From Pseudomonas kilonensis (GTDB lineage Bacteria > Pseudomonadota > Gammaproteobacteria > Pseudomonadales > Pseudomonadaceae), in contig NZ_LHVH01000035.1 of assembly GCF_001269885.1 (NCBI RefSeq), forward strand, positions 124,001 to 188,000: a DNA stretch of 64,000 nucleotides, written 5' to 3'. The notes under the pieces were generated by a model. It was not told the origin of the DNA. It searched no databases and worked only from the letters and a program-made list of their open reading frames with translations. Made by a program: the position numbers and the translations under genes. How positions within the stretch are numbered: position 1 is the stretch's first letter; each line of letters starts with the position of its first letter. Shown here one piece after another: positions 41,028 to 50,457 of the stretch.

Positions 41028-41450
41028 TGCCGAGAACCTCCAGAACAGGCACATCCGGGCGCAGGAGCGTCCGGTGACGGAGCTGCTACGCTCAACGCCG
41101 GGATGGCCGCATCATCCGGTTTTTGCCATGGCGTGCGACGTCTGACACCGACGCAATCATGCCCAGCAGCGCCGCCCCGTCCTGCCCCCGGTTTTGCGGC
41201 GTTTTTCTGCGTATCAGGGGCCCATCAGGGGCGGAAAAAATCTGTAAACGACGTCACCAACACTGGATGCGACCCTCCCTGTACTGGATACGACCCACCC
41301 TGTAGGCGTCAGATTTGCACTGGTACATGATCGGTTACGGCTCGTTTGCAAGGCCGCGTGTCAGAGAGTGCCCACGCGCCACCAACCGCAACATCCCATA
41401 AGCGCGGCGTCCTGACCGGACACCGCCGATAAAACACCAGGAGTCCACCC
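41028..41450. promoter_or_regulatory. Divergent sdaB/choX control region
   Basis: 423 bp without a gene. It contains a tandem pair ACTGGATGCGACCCTCCCTGT (41262-41282, 21 nt) and a near copy at 41283-41303, differing at two positions, so the sites are exactly 21 bp apart. The core YRCGACC resembles GCGACC in the gbcB/gbcA gap. A GbdR target is likely from regulon knowledge, but unproven here. Confidence 0.5.
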
Positions 41451-42398
41451 ATGAAAGGTTCCACATCGTTGTTGTTGGCCGCCATGCTGAGTCTTCCGAT
41501 GCTGGCCAACGCTGCTGAACCCGAACAGTGCAGCACCGTCAACTTCTCCGATGTCGGTTGGACCGACATCACCGTGACCACCGCCACCACCAGCGTGGTG
41601 CTCGACGCCCTCGGCTACAAGACCAAGACCACCATGATTTCCGTGCCCGTGACCTACAAGTCCCTGGCCGACGGCAAGAACATGGACGTGTTCCTCGGCA
41701 ACTGGATGCCGACCATGGAAAACGACATCAAGTCGTACCGCGAAGCCGGCACCGTGGAAACCGTGCGCACCAACCTCAAGGGCGCCAAGTACACCCTAGC
41801 CGTGCCCCAGGGTTTGTATGACAAAGGCCTGCACGACTTCGCCGACATCCCCAAATTCAAGAAAGAACTGGACGGCAAGATCTACGGGATCGAGCCCGGC
41901 AACGACGGCAACCGCCTGATCCAGAGCATGATCGAAAAGAACGCCTTCGGCCTGAAGGACGCGGGTTTCAAAGTCGTCGAGTCGAGTGAAGCCGGCATGC
42001 TCTCGCAGGTCGACCGCGCCGCCAAGCGCGGCACCGATGTGGTGTTCCTCGGCTGGGCGCCACACCCGATGAACACCCGCTTCAAAATCCAGTACCTGAC
42101 CGGCGGCGACGACTTCTTCGGTCCCGACTTCGGTGCCGCCACCGTGGCAACCAACACCCGCAAGGGCTACAGCCAGGAATGCAGCAACGTTGGCCAGTTG
42201 TTGAAAAACCTGGAGTTCACCGTCGACATGGAAAGCACACTGATGGGCAACGTGCTCGACGACAAAATGAAGCCTGAGGCCGCCGCCAAGGCCTGGCTGA
42301 AGAAAAACCCACAGGTACTCGATACCTGGCTGGCTGGCGTGACCACCATTGACGGTAAACCAGGCCTGGAAGCCGTGAAAGCCAAGCTCGCGCAATAA
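41451..42398 (+). CDS. choX: Choline/betaine-binding periplasmic protein
   Basis: 315-residue ligand-binding component of the ChoXWV (CbcXWV) ABC transporter. Signal peptide MKGSTSLLLAAMLSLPMLANA. Mature part: FSDVGWTDITVTTATTSVVLDALGYKT, VFLGNWMPTMEND and VFLGWAPHPMNTRFK, where the Trp residues form the ammonium-binding box. It is paralogous to caiX. AGGAGTCCACCC precedes the ATG. First gene of the operon choX-choW-choV. Confidence 0.94.
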   Translation: MKGSTSLLLAAMLSLPMLANAAEPEQCSTVNFSDVGWTDITVTTATTSVVLDALGYKTKTTMISVPVTYKSLADGKNMDVFLGNWMPTMENDIKSYREAGTVETVRTNLKGAKYTLAVPQGLYDKGLHDFADIPKFKKELDGKIYGIEPGNDGNRLIQSMIEKNAFGLKDAGFKVVESSEAGMLSQVDRAAKRGTDVVFLGWAPHPMNTRFKIQYLTGGDDFFGPDFGAATVATNTRKGYSQECSNVGQLLKNLEFTVDMESTLMGNVLDDKMKPEAAAKAWLKKNPQVLDTWLAGVTTIDGKPGLEAVKAKLAQ

Positions 42399-42468
42399 CT
42401 GTTCATGTTATGCCGGGCGGGTTCGCTCGCCCGGGCTGTTTATCCCTTGCATGCGGACGTTCACTACC

Positions 42469-43314
42469 ATGCTCATTGATCAGAAAATACCCTTGGGCCA
42501 GTACATCGCGGGCTTTGTCGAATGGTTGACGCAAAACGGCGCCAACACCTTCGACGCAATCGCGCTGTTCCTGGAAACGATGATTCACGGCGTGACGTTT
42601 GCGCTGACCTGGTTCAACCCCCTGGCCCTGATCGGCCTCATTGCGCTCTTGGCGCACTTCATCCAGCGCAAATGGGGCCTGACCGTATTCGTCATCGCGT
42701 CCTTCCTGCTGATTCTTAATTTGGGTTACTGGCAGGAGACCATGGAAACCCTCGCCCAGGTGCTGTTCGCGACCCTGGTTTGCGTATTGATCGGCGTGCC
42801 GCTGGGCATTGTTGCCGCGCACAAGCCGATGTTCTACACAATGATGCGTCCGGTGCTCGATCTGATGCAGACCGTACCGACCTTCGTCTACCTCATTCCT
42901 ACCCTGACCCTTTTCGGTCTGGGTGTGGTCCCGGGCCTGATCTCCACGGTGGTGTTCGCGATTGCCGCGCCCATCCGCCTGACCTACCTGGGCATCCGCG
43001 ACGTACCGGACGAACTGATGGACGCCGGCAAAGCCTTCGGCTGCTCCCGTCGCCAGCTCCTGTCGCGCATAGAACTGCCCCATGCGATGCCGAGCATCGC
43101 GGCCGGTATCACCCAGTGCATCATGCTGTCGTTGTCGATGGTGGTGATCGCCGCGCTGGTGGGTGCCGATGGCCTGGGCAAACCCGTGGTCAACGCACTG
43201 AACACCGCCGATATCGCCCTGGGCTTCGAAGCCGGCCTGGCGATCGTCCTGCTGGCAATCATGCTCGACCGAATCTGCAAACAACCCGACGCCAAAGTAG
43301 GGGGTGACGCATGA
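42469..43314 (+). CDS. choW: Choline ABC transporter permease
   Basis: 281-residue inner-membrane permease with about six helices (GVTFALTWFNPLALIGLIALLAHF; LTVFVIASFLLILNLGYW; VLFATLVCVLIGVPLGIVAA; TVPTFVYLIPTLTLFGLGVVPGL). The cytoplasmic EAA loop is DELMDAGKAFGCSRRQLLSRIELPHAMPSI. The ATG at 42469 (MLIDQKIPLG) corresponds to the known start; the earlier ATG at 42451 would add six residues. It overlaps choV by 4 nt. Confidence 0.94.
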   Translation: MLIDQKIPLGQYIAGFVEWLTQNGANTFDAIALFLETMIHGVTFALTWFNPLALIGLIALLAHFIQRKWGLTVFVIASFLLILNLGYWQETMETLAQVLFATLVCVLIGVPLGIVAAHKPMFYTMMRPVLDLMQTVPTFVYLIPTLTLFGLGVVPGLISTVVFAIAAPIRLTYLGIRDVPDELMDAGKAFGCSRRQLLSRIELPHAMPSIAAGITQCIMLSLSMVVIAALVGADGLGKPVVNALNTADIALGFEAGLAIVLLAIMLDRICKQPDAKVGGDA

Positions 43315-44489
43315 GCATAATTCGTTTTGAAGACGTCGACGTGATCTTCACCAGGGATCCACGCGAAGCGCTCAAGCTGCTCGACCAGGGCATGACCCGC
43401 AACGAAATCCTGAAGAAAACCGGGCAAATCGTCGGCGTGGAAAAAGCCACCCTGGACATCGAGAGAGGTGAAATCTGTGTCTTGATGGGCCTGTCCGGCT
43501 CCGGCAAGTCCAGCCTGCTGCGCTGCATCAACGGCTTGAACACCGTCAGCCGTGGCAAGCTGTTCGTCGAGCATGAAGGCCGGCAGATCGATATCGCTTC
43601 CTGCACCCCCGCCGAACTGAAGATGATGCGTACCAAGCGCATCGCCATGGTGTTCCAGAAATTCGCCCTGATGCCCTGGCTGACGGTGCGCGAGAACATC
43701 AGCTTCGGCCTGGAAATGCAGGGCCGTCCGGAAAAAGAACGCAAGAAGCTGGTGGATGAGAAGCTTGAGCTGGTGGGCCTGACCCAATGGCGTAACAAGA
43801 AGCCCGACGAGTTGTCCGGCGGCATGCAGCAACGGGTCGGCCTGGCCCGCGCCCTGGCAATGGACGCCGACATCCTGCTGATGGACGAACCCTTCTCGGC
43901 CCTCGACCCGTTGATCCGCCAAGGCCTGCAAGACGAGTTGCTGGAGCTGCAACGCAAACTGAGCAAGACCATCGTGTTCGTCAGCCACGACCTTGACGAG
44001 GCCCTGAAGCTGGGCAGCCGGATCGCGATCATGAAAGACGGCCGGATCATCCAGTACAGCAAGCCGGAACAAATCGTGCTGAACCCGGCGGACGAATATG
44101 TGCGCACCTTCGTCGCCCATACCAACCCGCTCAACGTCCTGTGCGGTCGCAGCCTGATGCGCACCCTGGACAACTGCAAGCGTATCAACGGTTCGGTATG
44201 TCTGGACCCGGGCGGCGACTCCTGGCTCGACCTGGCCGAAGGCAACACCATCAAGGGCGCCCGGCAGAACGGCGCGGCACTGGACCTGCAAAACTGGGTA
44301 CCGGGCCAAGCGGTGGAAGACCTGGGCCGGCGTCCGACCCTGGTGGACTCCAACATCGGCATGCGCGACGCGCTGCAGATTCGCTACCAGACCGGCAACA
44401 AACTGGTGCTTCACGATAACCAGCAAGTCGTCGGGATACTGGGCGACAGCGAGCTGTACCACGCACTGCTGGGCAAGAACCTGGGCTAA
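43311..44489 (+). CDS. choV: Choline ABC transporter ATPase
   Basis: 392-residue ATPase of the glycine-betaine transporter type. Walker A GLSGSGKSSLLR, signature LSGGMQQRVGLARAL and Walker B ILLMDEPFSALDP are intact, with the H-loop in VFVSHDLDEALK. The C-terminal ~120 residues form a CBS-like domain (LQNWVPGQAVEDLGRRPTLVDSNIGMRDALQI). It should serve ChoX and, as in P. aeruginosa, also CaiX. It ends just before a strong terminator. Confidence 0.95.
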   Translation: MSIIRFEDVDVIFTRDPREALKLLDQGMTRNEILKKTGQIVGVEKATLDIERGEICVLMGLSGSGKSSLLRCINGLNTVSRGKLFVEHEGRQIDIASCTPAELKMMRTKRIAMVFQKFALMPWLTVRENISFGLEMQGRPEKERKKLVDEKLELVGLTQWRNKKPDELSGGMQQRVGLARALAMDADILLMDEPFSALDPLIRQGLQDELLELQRKLSKTIVFVSHDLDEALKLGSRIAIMKDGRIIQYSKPEQIVLNPADEYVRTFVAHTNPLNVLCGRSLMRTLDNCKRINGSVCLDPGGDSWLDLAEGNTIKGARQNGAALDLQNWVPGQAVEDLGRRPTLVDSNIGMRDALQIRYQTGNKLVLHDNQQVVGILGDSELYHALLGKNLG

Positions 44490-44501
44490 GCCCACGCCAG
44501 C

Positions 44502-44532
44502 AAAAACGCCGCGAGATGAACGCGGCGTTTTT
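44502..44532 (+). terminator. Rho-independent terminator of choXWV
   Basis: Stem AAAAACGCCGCG (44502-44513), loop AGATGAA, stem CGCGGCGTTTTT (44521-44532). The T run continues into TTGTTT. It starts about 13 nt after the choV stop. Confidence 0.9.
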
Positions 44533-44668
44533 GTTTGAGTGGTTCTGAACGGTATTCCAGCTATCAAGCGCATTTGGCCTACATGCCAACCGACGAGTGT
44601 TATAAAGACATCCCCAAAAGTCCTCGCCCCGGCAAATAGCGACGACTTGTCATAGAACTTATTTTTTG

Positions 44669-44688
44669 TTGATTGAACGTTCAATCAA
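44669..44688. promoter_or_regulatory. betI: BetI operator
   Basis: Perfect 20-bp palindrome TTGATTGAACGTTCAATCAA lying 71-90 bp before the betI ATG. It matches the known BetI (TetR-family) operator form, with GATTGAACGTTCAATC at the centre. An AT-rich tract (TTATTTTTTG) just upstream is likely part of the promoter, so binding would block transcription until choline is present. Confidence 0.85.
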
Positions 44689-44758
44689 AACAAAATAGAC
44701 TGGCTTTCGTTCCGGCAGACGACATTCGTGCGCCGGATGGCCTAAGGAGATGTGCTAG

Positions 44759-45379
44759 ATGCCCAAGGTCGGTATGCAACCCATCCGCCGCCAACAATTG
44801 ATCGAAGCCACACTGCAAGCGGTCGATCAGGTCGGCATGGGGGACGCCAGCATTGCGCTGATCGCCCGTTTGGCCGGTGTCTCCAACGGCATCATCAGTC
44901 ACTACTTTCAGGACAAGAATGGCCTGATCGCGGCCACGGCCCAGTACCTGATGACTGTCCTGAGCGAGAACGTCACCGCGCGCCGCCAGGCGCTGGAGGA
45001 CACAAGCCCCCGGGCTCACCTCAAGGTGATCATCGAAGGCAACTTCGACGCCAGCCAGGTCAATGGCCCGGCAATGAAAACCTGGCTGGCCTTCTGGGCC
45101 ACCAGCATGCACCACCCGTCTTTGCACAGGTTGCAGCGGATCAACGATCACCGTCTGTATTCCAACCTGTGTAGCCAGTTCCGCCGCGTGTTGCCCGTCG
45201 ATCAGGCGCGCAGCGCAGCACGGGGCCTGGCCGCGCTGATTGACGGTTTGTGGCTGCGCGGAGCGCTGTCGGGAGACGCGTTCGATACCGCCCAGGCGCA
45301 CCAGATCGCTTACGAATACATGGATTTTCAACTGGCCAAAGCAGGGGCACCAGAGCACACAGAACCGCTCGACTCCTGA
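44759..45379 (+). CDS. betI: Choline-sensing repressor BetI
   Basis: 206-residue TetR-family repressor of betIBA. The N-terminal HTH reads RRQQLIEATLQAVDQVGMGDASIALIARLAGVSNGIISHYFQDKNGL. The ligand domain contains MKTWLAFWATSMHHPSLHRLQRINDHRL, typical of BetI with its aromatic choline site. AAGGAGATGTGCTAG precedes the ATG. It is about 8-10 residues longer than many BetI at the C-terminus. Its operator palindrome lies directly upstream, indicating autoregulation. Confidence 0.94.
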   Translation: MPKVGMQPIRRQQLIEATLQAVDQVGMGDASIALIARLAGVSNGIISHYFQDKNGLIAATAQYLMTVLSENVTARRQALEDTSPRAHLKVIIEGNFDASQVNGPAMKTWLAFWATSMHHPSLHRLQRINDHRLYSNLCSQFRRVLPVDQARSAARGLAALIDGLWLRGALSGDAFDTAQAHQIAYEYMDFQLAKAGAPEHTEPLDS

Positions 45380-45459
45380 ACCGCCGCCGAACCGCGTAGT
45401 CAGCTATAAACGACACGCTCCGGTGGTCAGCCAACCACTTATGTACTTGCGAGGACTTT

Positions 45460-46932
45460 ATGGCCCGTTTCGAACTGCAAAAACTCTACATCGATGGCGC
45501 GTACAGCGATGCCAGCGGCGACGCCACTTTCGAAGCCATCAACCCTGCCAACGGTGAAGTCCTTGCCCAAGTGCAGCGTGCGACGTTCGAGGACGTCGAG
45601 CGCGCCGTGGTCAGTGCCGAAAAGGGCCAGAAGGTCTGGGCCGCCATGACCGCCATGCAGCGTTCGCGCATCCTGCGTCGCGCCGTGGACATCCTGCGCG
45701 AGCGCAACGATGAACTGGCCGCCCTGGAAACCCTGGACACCGGCAAGGCCTACTCCGAAACCCGCTACGTCGACATCGTCACCGGCGCCGACGTGCTGGA
45801 ATACTACGCCGGCCTGGTGCCGGCCATCGAAGGCGAGCAGGTTCCGCTGCGCGCCACTTCATTCGTCTACACCCGTCGCGAGCCCCTGGGCGTGGTGGCC
45901 GGTATCGGCGCCTGGAACTACCCGATCCAGATCGCCCTGTGGAAATCCGCCCCGGCCCTGGCGGCCGGTAACGCGATGATCTTCAAGCCGAGCGAAGTCA
46001 CCTCGCTGACCACCCTGAAACTGGCCGAGATCTACACCGAGGCCGGCGTTCCAGCGGGTGTGTTCAACGTACTGACCGGCAGCGGCCGTGAAGTCGGCAC
46101 CTGGCTGACCGAGCACCCACGCATCGAGAAAATCTCCTTCACCGGCGGCACCGACACCGGCAAGAAAGTCATGGCCAGCGCCTCGAGCTCTTCGCTCAAG
46201 GACGTGACCATGGAACTGGGCGGCAAGTCGCCGCTGATCATCTTCGAGGACGCCGACCTGGATCGCGCCGCCGACACCGCGATGATGGCCAACTTCTACA
46301 GCTCCGGCCAGGTCTGCACCAACGGCACCCGCGTGTTCGTGCCGAGCCACCTCAAGGCGGCCTTCGAAGCCAAGATCGCCGAGCGCGTGGCGCGCATCCG
46401 CATCGGTAATCCTCAGGACGAAAACACCAATTTCGGTCCGCTGGTGAGCTTCGCCCACATGGAAAGCGTGCTGGGCTACATCGAGAAAGGCAAAGCCGAA
46501 GGCGCGCGCCTGCTGTGCGGCGGCAGTCGCCTGACCGACGGCGAATTGGCCAAGGGCGCGTTCGTCGCCCCGACCGTGTTCACCGATTGCACCGACGAGA
46601 TGACCATCGTGCGTGAAGAAATCTTCGGCCCGGTGATGAGCATCCTCACCTACGACACCGAAGAAGAAGTGATCCGCCGCGCCAACGACACCGACTTCGG
46701 CCTGGCCGCCGGCGTCGTCACCCGCGACCTGAACCGTGCCCACCGCGTGATCCACCAGCTCGAAGCCGGCATCTGCTGGATCAACGCCTGGGGTGAGTCG
46801 GCGGCTGAAATGCCGGTCGGTGGCTACAAGCAATCGGGCGTGGGCCGGGAGAACGGCATCAGCTCGCTGAACAACTTCACCCGCATCAAATCGGTACAGG
46901 TCGAGTTGGGCGATTACACGTCGGTGTTCTGA
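45460..46932 (+). CDS. betB: Betaine aldehyde dehydrogenase
   Basis: 490-residue NAD(P)-dependent dehydrogenase converting betaine aldehyde to glycine betaine. Catalytic Glu252 (MELGGKSP) and Cys286 (SSGQVCTNGTRVF) are intact, and the coenzyme motif FTGGTDTG is at 227-234. The length is exactly that of P. aeruginosa BetB. GAGGACTTT precedes the ATG. It lies between betI and betA. Confidence 0.97.
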   Translation: MARFELQKLYIDGAYSDASGDATFEAINPANGEVLAQVQRATFEDVERAVVSAEKGQKVWAAMTAMQRSRILRRAVDILRERNDELAALETLDTGKAYSETRYVDIVTGADVLEYYAGLVPAIEGEQVPLRATSFVYTRREPLGVVAGIGAWNYPIQIALWKSAPALAAGNAMIFKPSEVTSLTTLKLAEIYTEAGVPAGVFNVLTGSGREVGTWLTEHPRIEKISFTGGTDTGKKVMASASSSSLKDVTMELGGKSPLIIFEDADLDRAADTAMMANFYSSGQVCTNGTRVFVPSHLKAAFEAKIAERVARIRIGNPQDENTNFGPLVSFAHMESVLGYIEKGKAEGARLLCGGSRLTDGELAKGAFVAPTVFTDCTDEMTIVREEIFGPVMSILTYDTEEEVIRRANDTDFGLAAGVVTRDLNRAHRVIHQLEAGICWINAWGESAAEMPVGGYKQSGVGRENGISSLNNFTRIKSVQVELGDYTSVF

Positions 46933-46956
46933 TCCAGTGTCGTCTCTGAGACCGCC

Positions 46957-47020
46957 ATCGCGAGCAGGCTCGCTCCCACAGGAGCCCCCATTCCAATGTG
47001 GGAGCGAGCCTGCTCGCGAT
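46957..47020. repeat. REP doublet between betB and betA
   Basis: Arms ATCGCGAGCAGGCTCGCTCC and GGAGCGAGCCTGCTCGCGAT with a short spacer of about 16 bp, inside the betIBA operon. Confidence 0.85.
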
Positions 47021-47077
47021 CGAGTGCGAAGCACTCGCAAGGTCTGACCTGAACCCATTCAAAAGAGGGTGCATTTC

Positions 47078-48781
47078 ATGTCCCAAGAATTCGATTACAT
47101 CATCATCGGCGCCGGTTCGGCCGGTAACACCCTGGCCACCCGCCTGACCGAAGACGAAGGCGTCACCGTCCTGCTGCTCGAAGCCGGCGGCCCGGACTAT
47201 CGCCTGGACTTCCGCACGCAAATGCCCGCCGCCCTGGCGTTCCCGCTGCAAGGCCGACGCTACAACTGGGCCTACGAGACCGACCCGGAGCCACACATGG
47301 ATGGCCGCCGCATGGAATGCGGTCGCGGCAAGGGCTTGGGTGGTTCTTCGCTGATCAACGGCATGTGCTACATCCGCGGCAACGCCCTGGACTATGACAA
47401 CTGGGCCAAGCTGCCGGGCCTGGAGGACTGGACCTACCTCGATTGCCTGCCGTATTTCCGTAAAGCCGAAACCCGCGACATCGGCCCGAACGACTACCAC
47501 GGCGGCGACGGCCCGGTCAGCGTGACCACGCCCAAGGCCGGCAACAACCCGCTGTTCCACGCCATGGTCGAAGCCGGCGTACAGGCCGGTTACCCGCGTA
47601 CAGAAGACCTCAACGGCTACCAGCAGGAAGGTTTCGGCCCGATGGACCGGACCGTCACGCCCAACGGCCGTCGCGCCAGCACCGCGCGCGGTTACCTGGA
47701 CGTCGCCAAGAAGCGCTCGACGCTGACCATCGTCACCCACGCCCTGACCGACAAGATCCTGTTCGAAGGCAAACGTGCAGTTGGTGTGCGTTACCTGGTG
47801 GGCGCCGCTGAAGAGCGCGTCGAGGCCCGGGCACGCAAGGAAGTGCTGCTGTGCTCCGGCGCCATCGCCTCGCCGCAGATCCTCCAGCGTTCCGGCGTCG
47901 GCCCGGCCCAGTTGCTGGAAAGCCTCGACATCCCGGTGGTCCACGACCTGCCGGGTGTCGGTGAAAACCTGCAAGATCACCTGGAGCTGTACCTGCAATA
48001 CGCCTGCACCCAACCGGTTTCCCTGTACCCGTCGCTGCTCTGGTACAACCAGCCGGCCATCGGTGCCGAGTGGCTGTTCAACGGCACCGGGATCGGCGCC
48101 AGCAATCAGTTCGAGGCCGGCGGCTTCATCCGCACCCGTCCGGAATTCGATTGGCCGAACATCCAGTATCACTTCCTGCCGGTGGCGATTAACTACAACG
48201 GCAGCAACGGCGTGAAGGAACACGGTTTCCAGGCGCACATGGGCTCCATGCGCTCGCCAAGCCGTGGCCGGATCCAGGCCAAATCCAAGGACCCACGCCA
48301 GTACCCGAGCATCCTGTTCAACTACATGGCGACCGAGCAGGACTGGCAGGAATTTCGCGACGGCATCCGCCTGACCCGCGAGATCATGCAGCAGCCGGCG
48401 CTCGACCCGTTCCGTGGCCGCGAGATCAGCCCGGGCATCGAGGTGCAGACGGACGAGCAGTTGGACCAGTTCATCCGCGAACATGCCGAAACCGCGTTCC
48501 ACCCGTCCTGCTCGTGCAAGATGGGCACCGACGACATGGCAGTGGTGGACGGCGAAGGCCGTGTGCACGGCATGCAAGGGTTACGCGTGGTGGATGCCTC
48601 GATCATGCCGATCATCACCACCGGCAACCTGAACGCGCCGACGATCATGATCGCCGAGAAAATCGCCGACAAGATCCGCGGCCGCAACCCCCTGCCACGC
48701 AGCACCGCGCCGTACTTCGTGGCCGGCGATGCGCCGGTGCGCAATAAGCCACTGCGCGAAGTGGGGCCTGGCGCCCAGTAA
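47078..48781 (+). CDS. betA: Choline dehydrogenase
   Basis: 567-residue GMC flavoprotein oxidising choline to betaine aldehyde, membrane-associated in Pseudomonas. FAD motif FDYIIIGAGSAGNTLATRL at the N-terminus; GKGLGGSSLINGMCYIRG near residue 87; and the catalytic-region FHPSCSCKMGTDDMAVVD. ATG 47078 has AGAGGGTGCATTTC upstream. It completes the betIBA set and shares only general fold with the large GMC fusion at 15933-19385. Confidence 0.97.
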   Translation: MSQEFDYIIIGAGSAGNTLATRLTEDEGVTVLLLEAGGPDYRLDFRTQMPAALAFPLQGRRYNWAYETDPEPHMDGRRMECGRGKGLGGSSLINGMCYIRGNALDYDNWAKLPGLEDWTYLDCLPYFRKAETRDIGPNDYHGGDGPVSVTTPKAGNNPLFHAMVEAGVQAGYPRTEDLNGYQQEGFGPMDRTVTPNGRRASTARGYLDVAKKRSTLTIVTHALTDKILFEGKRAVGVRYLVGAAEERVEARARKEVLLCSGAIASPQILQRSGVGPAQLLESLDIPVVHDLPGVGENLQDHLELYLQYACTQPVSLYPSLLWYNQPAIGAEWLFNGTGIGASNQFEAGGFIRTRPEFDWPNIQYHFLPVAINYNGSNGVKEHGFQAHMGSMRSPSRGRIQAKSKDPRQYPSILFNYMATEQDWQEFRDGIRLTREIMQQPALDPFRGREISPGIEVQTDEQLDQFIREHAETAFHPSCSCKMGTDDMAVVDGEGRVHGMQGLRVVDASIMPIITTGNLNAPTIMIAEKIADKIRGRNPLPRSTAPYFVAGDAPVRNKPLREVGPGAQ

Positions 48782-48795
48782 GACTCAGGACCGCA

Positions 48796-48888
48796 ATCGC
48801 GAGCAAGCTCGCTCCCACAGGGGATTGGTGACGGACACAGATTTTGTGACCACCAGAGATCCACTGTGGGAGCGAGCTTGCTCGCGAT
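48796..48888. repeat. REP doublet after betA
   Basis: Arms ATCGCGAGCAAGCTCGCTCC and GGAGCGAGCTTGCTCGCGAT with a spacer of about 45 bp. Confidence 0.85.
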
Positions 48889-49013
48889 GGCGTCCAACCT
48901 GACACCCCAAACGCCCATCTGCCTTGATCCCTCCCCCACCCCAGGCCTACTCTAGAGCCACCGCGTCAACACGCCGCACCTCGCAGCATCGCCACTCCAG
49001 ACAAGGAGGTTCC

Positions 49014-50456
49014 ATGTTCGACTTCCACCCCCAGCTCAAGCAGCGTTTTGCGGCCTTGCGCACGGGCGCTGAATTCTTTTCCCTGCGTTACGTGCGCGAG
49101 TCCGGCCAGCACTTGTCGGTGCGCAAGAATGTCGCCGAACCGCCAAGCCTGGGCCGTGATGAAGGGGCGATGCTCACCGTGCGGGTCAACGGGGTCGAGG
49201 CGTATGCCGCTACCAACGACCTGTCCCAGGCCGGCCTGCAAGCGGCACTGGAACGCGCCGAGCAACATGCGCGCGGGCTCAAGCCCCATGCCCTGCTGGA
49301 CCTGCGCGAGCAAGCGGTGTCCAGCGACCGCGCCGATTACTTCTCGCCAAATTTCGACCAGGCCTTCCCGCCACTGAGCGATTGCTACCAATTGCTCGGC
49401 GACGAGTCAGCCGCAGTGCCCCAGGACGAGCGCCTGGTGAACTGGCAAGCCAGCATCGGCCTGACCCAGGTCGAGCAGATCTACCTCAACAGTGCCGGCG
49501 CTGAACTGCGCCAGGCTCAACGCTTCATCTACCCGGCCCTGGAAGTCACCGCCTTCGACGGCAACGACAGCCAGACCCGTACCCTGGGCCGGGAAAATTT
49601 CGGCCAGCAAGGCGGCTTCGATGTAATCAGCCGCAGCGGCTTGATCGGTGCCGGGCGGAAAATCGCTGACCAGGCCCTGCAACTGCTGCTGGCGCCAAAC
49701 ACCCCACAAGGCCCCCGCGACCTGCTGCTGATGCCCGACCAGATGATGCTGCAGATCCACGAGTCCATCGGTCACCCGCTGGAACTGGACCGCATCCTCG
49801 GGGACGAGCGCAATTACGCCGGCACCAGCTTCGTCAAGGCCAGCGATTTCGGCCACCTGCAATATGGCTCCAGCCTGTTGAACGTGACCTTCGACCCGGA
49901 CATTCCCGAAGAACTGGCGAGCTACAGCCATGATGACGACGGCAGCGCCGCCAGCAAGCAGTTCCTGATTCGTGAAGGCCTGTTGCTGCGTCCACTGGGC
50001 GGCGCACTGTCACAGTTCCGTGCGGGCCTGGACGGTGTCGCCAACAGCCGCGCCTGCGGCTGGAATCGTCCGCCCATCGACCGCATGGCAAACCTGAACA
50101 TCGAACCTGGCGACCAGTCCCTGGAACAGCTGATCCAAGGCACCGAGCACGGCGTGCTGATGCGCACCAACCGCTCCTGGTCCATTGACGACGCCCGCAA
50201 CAAATTCCAGTTCGGCTGCGAGTGGGGCCAGTTGATCGAGAACGGCGAGCTCAAGGGCGTGGTGAAGAACCCCAACTACCGGGGTATTTCTGCGCAATTC
50301 TGGAAGAGCCTGCGCGCCGTGGGCGATGCCAGTACCTCCCGGGTCCTGGGCACGCCAAACTGTGGCAAGGGCGAACCGAACCAGGTCATCCGCGTCGGCC
50401 ATGCGTCACCGGCCTGTGTGTTCAGCAACGTTGATGTGTTTGGGGGGGATGCCTGA
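49014..50456 (+). CDS. TldD-like metalloprotease (second TldD/PmbA set)
   Basis: 480-residue TldD/PmbA-family protein. The zinc-type motif HESIGHPLELDR (HExxxH) near residue 248 is intact, as is the following EDxx-like LGDERNYAGTSFV. The N-terminal half has EFFSLRYVRESGQHLSVRKN. Strong AAGGAGGTTCC precedes the ATG. It is coupled (1-nt gap) to a PmbA-like gene without this motif, so the two probably form a heterodimeric protease as TldD/TldE do. Classical TldD/E genes lie near other housekeeping genes, so this appears to be a paralogous pair. Substrate unknown. Confidence 0.85.
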   Translation: MFDFHPQLKQRFAALRTGAEFFSLRYVRESGQHLSVRKNVAEPPSLGRDEGAMLTVRVNGVEAYAATNDLSQAGLQAALERAEQHARGLKPHALLDLREQAVSSDRADYFSPNFDQAFPPLSDCYQLLGDESAAVPQDERLVNWQASIGLTQVEQIYLNSAGAELRQAQRFIYPALEVTAFDGNDSQTRTLGRENFGQQGGFDVISRSGLIGAGRKIADQALQLLLAPNTPQGPRDLLLMPDQMMLQIHESIGHPLELDRILGDERNYAGTSFVKASDFGHLQYGSSLLNVTFDPDIPEELASYSHDDDGSAASKQFLIREGLLLRPLGGALSQFRAGLDGVANSRACGWNRPPIDRMANLNIEPGDQSLEQLIQGTEHGVLMRTNRSWSIDDARNKFQFGCEWGQLIENGELKGVVKNPNYRGISAQFWKSLRAVGDASTSRVLGTPNCGKGEPNQVIRVGHASPACVFSNVDVFGGDA

Positions 50457-50457
50457 T

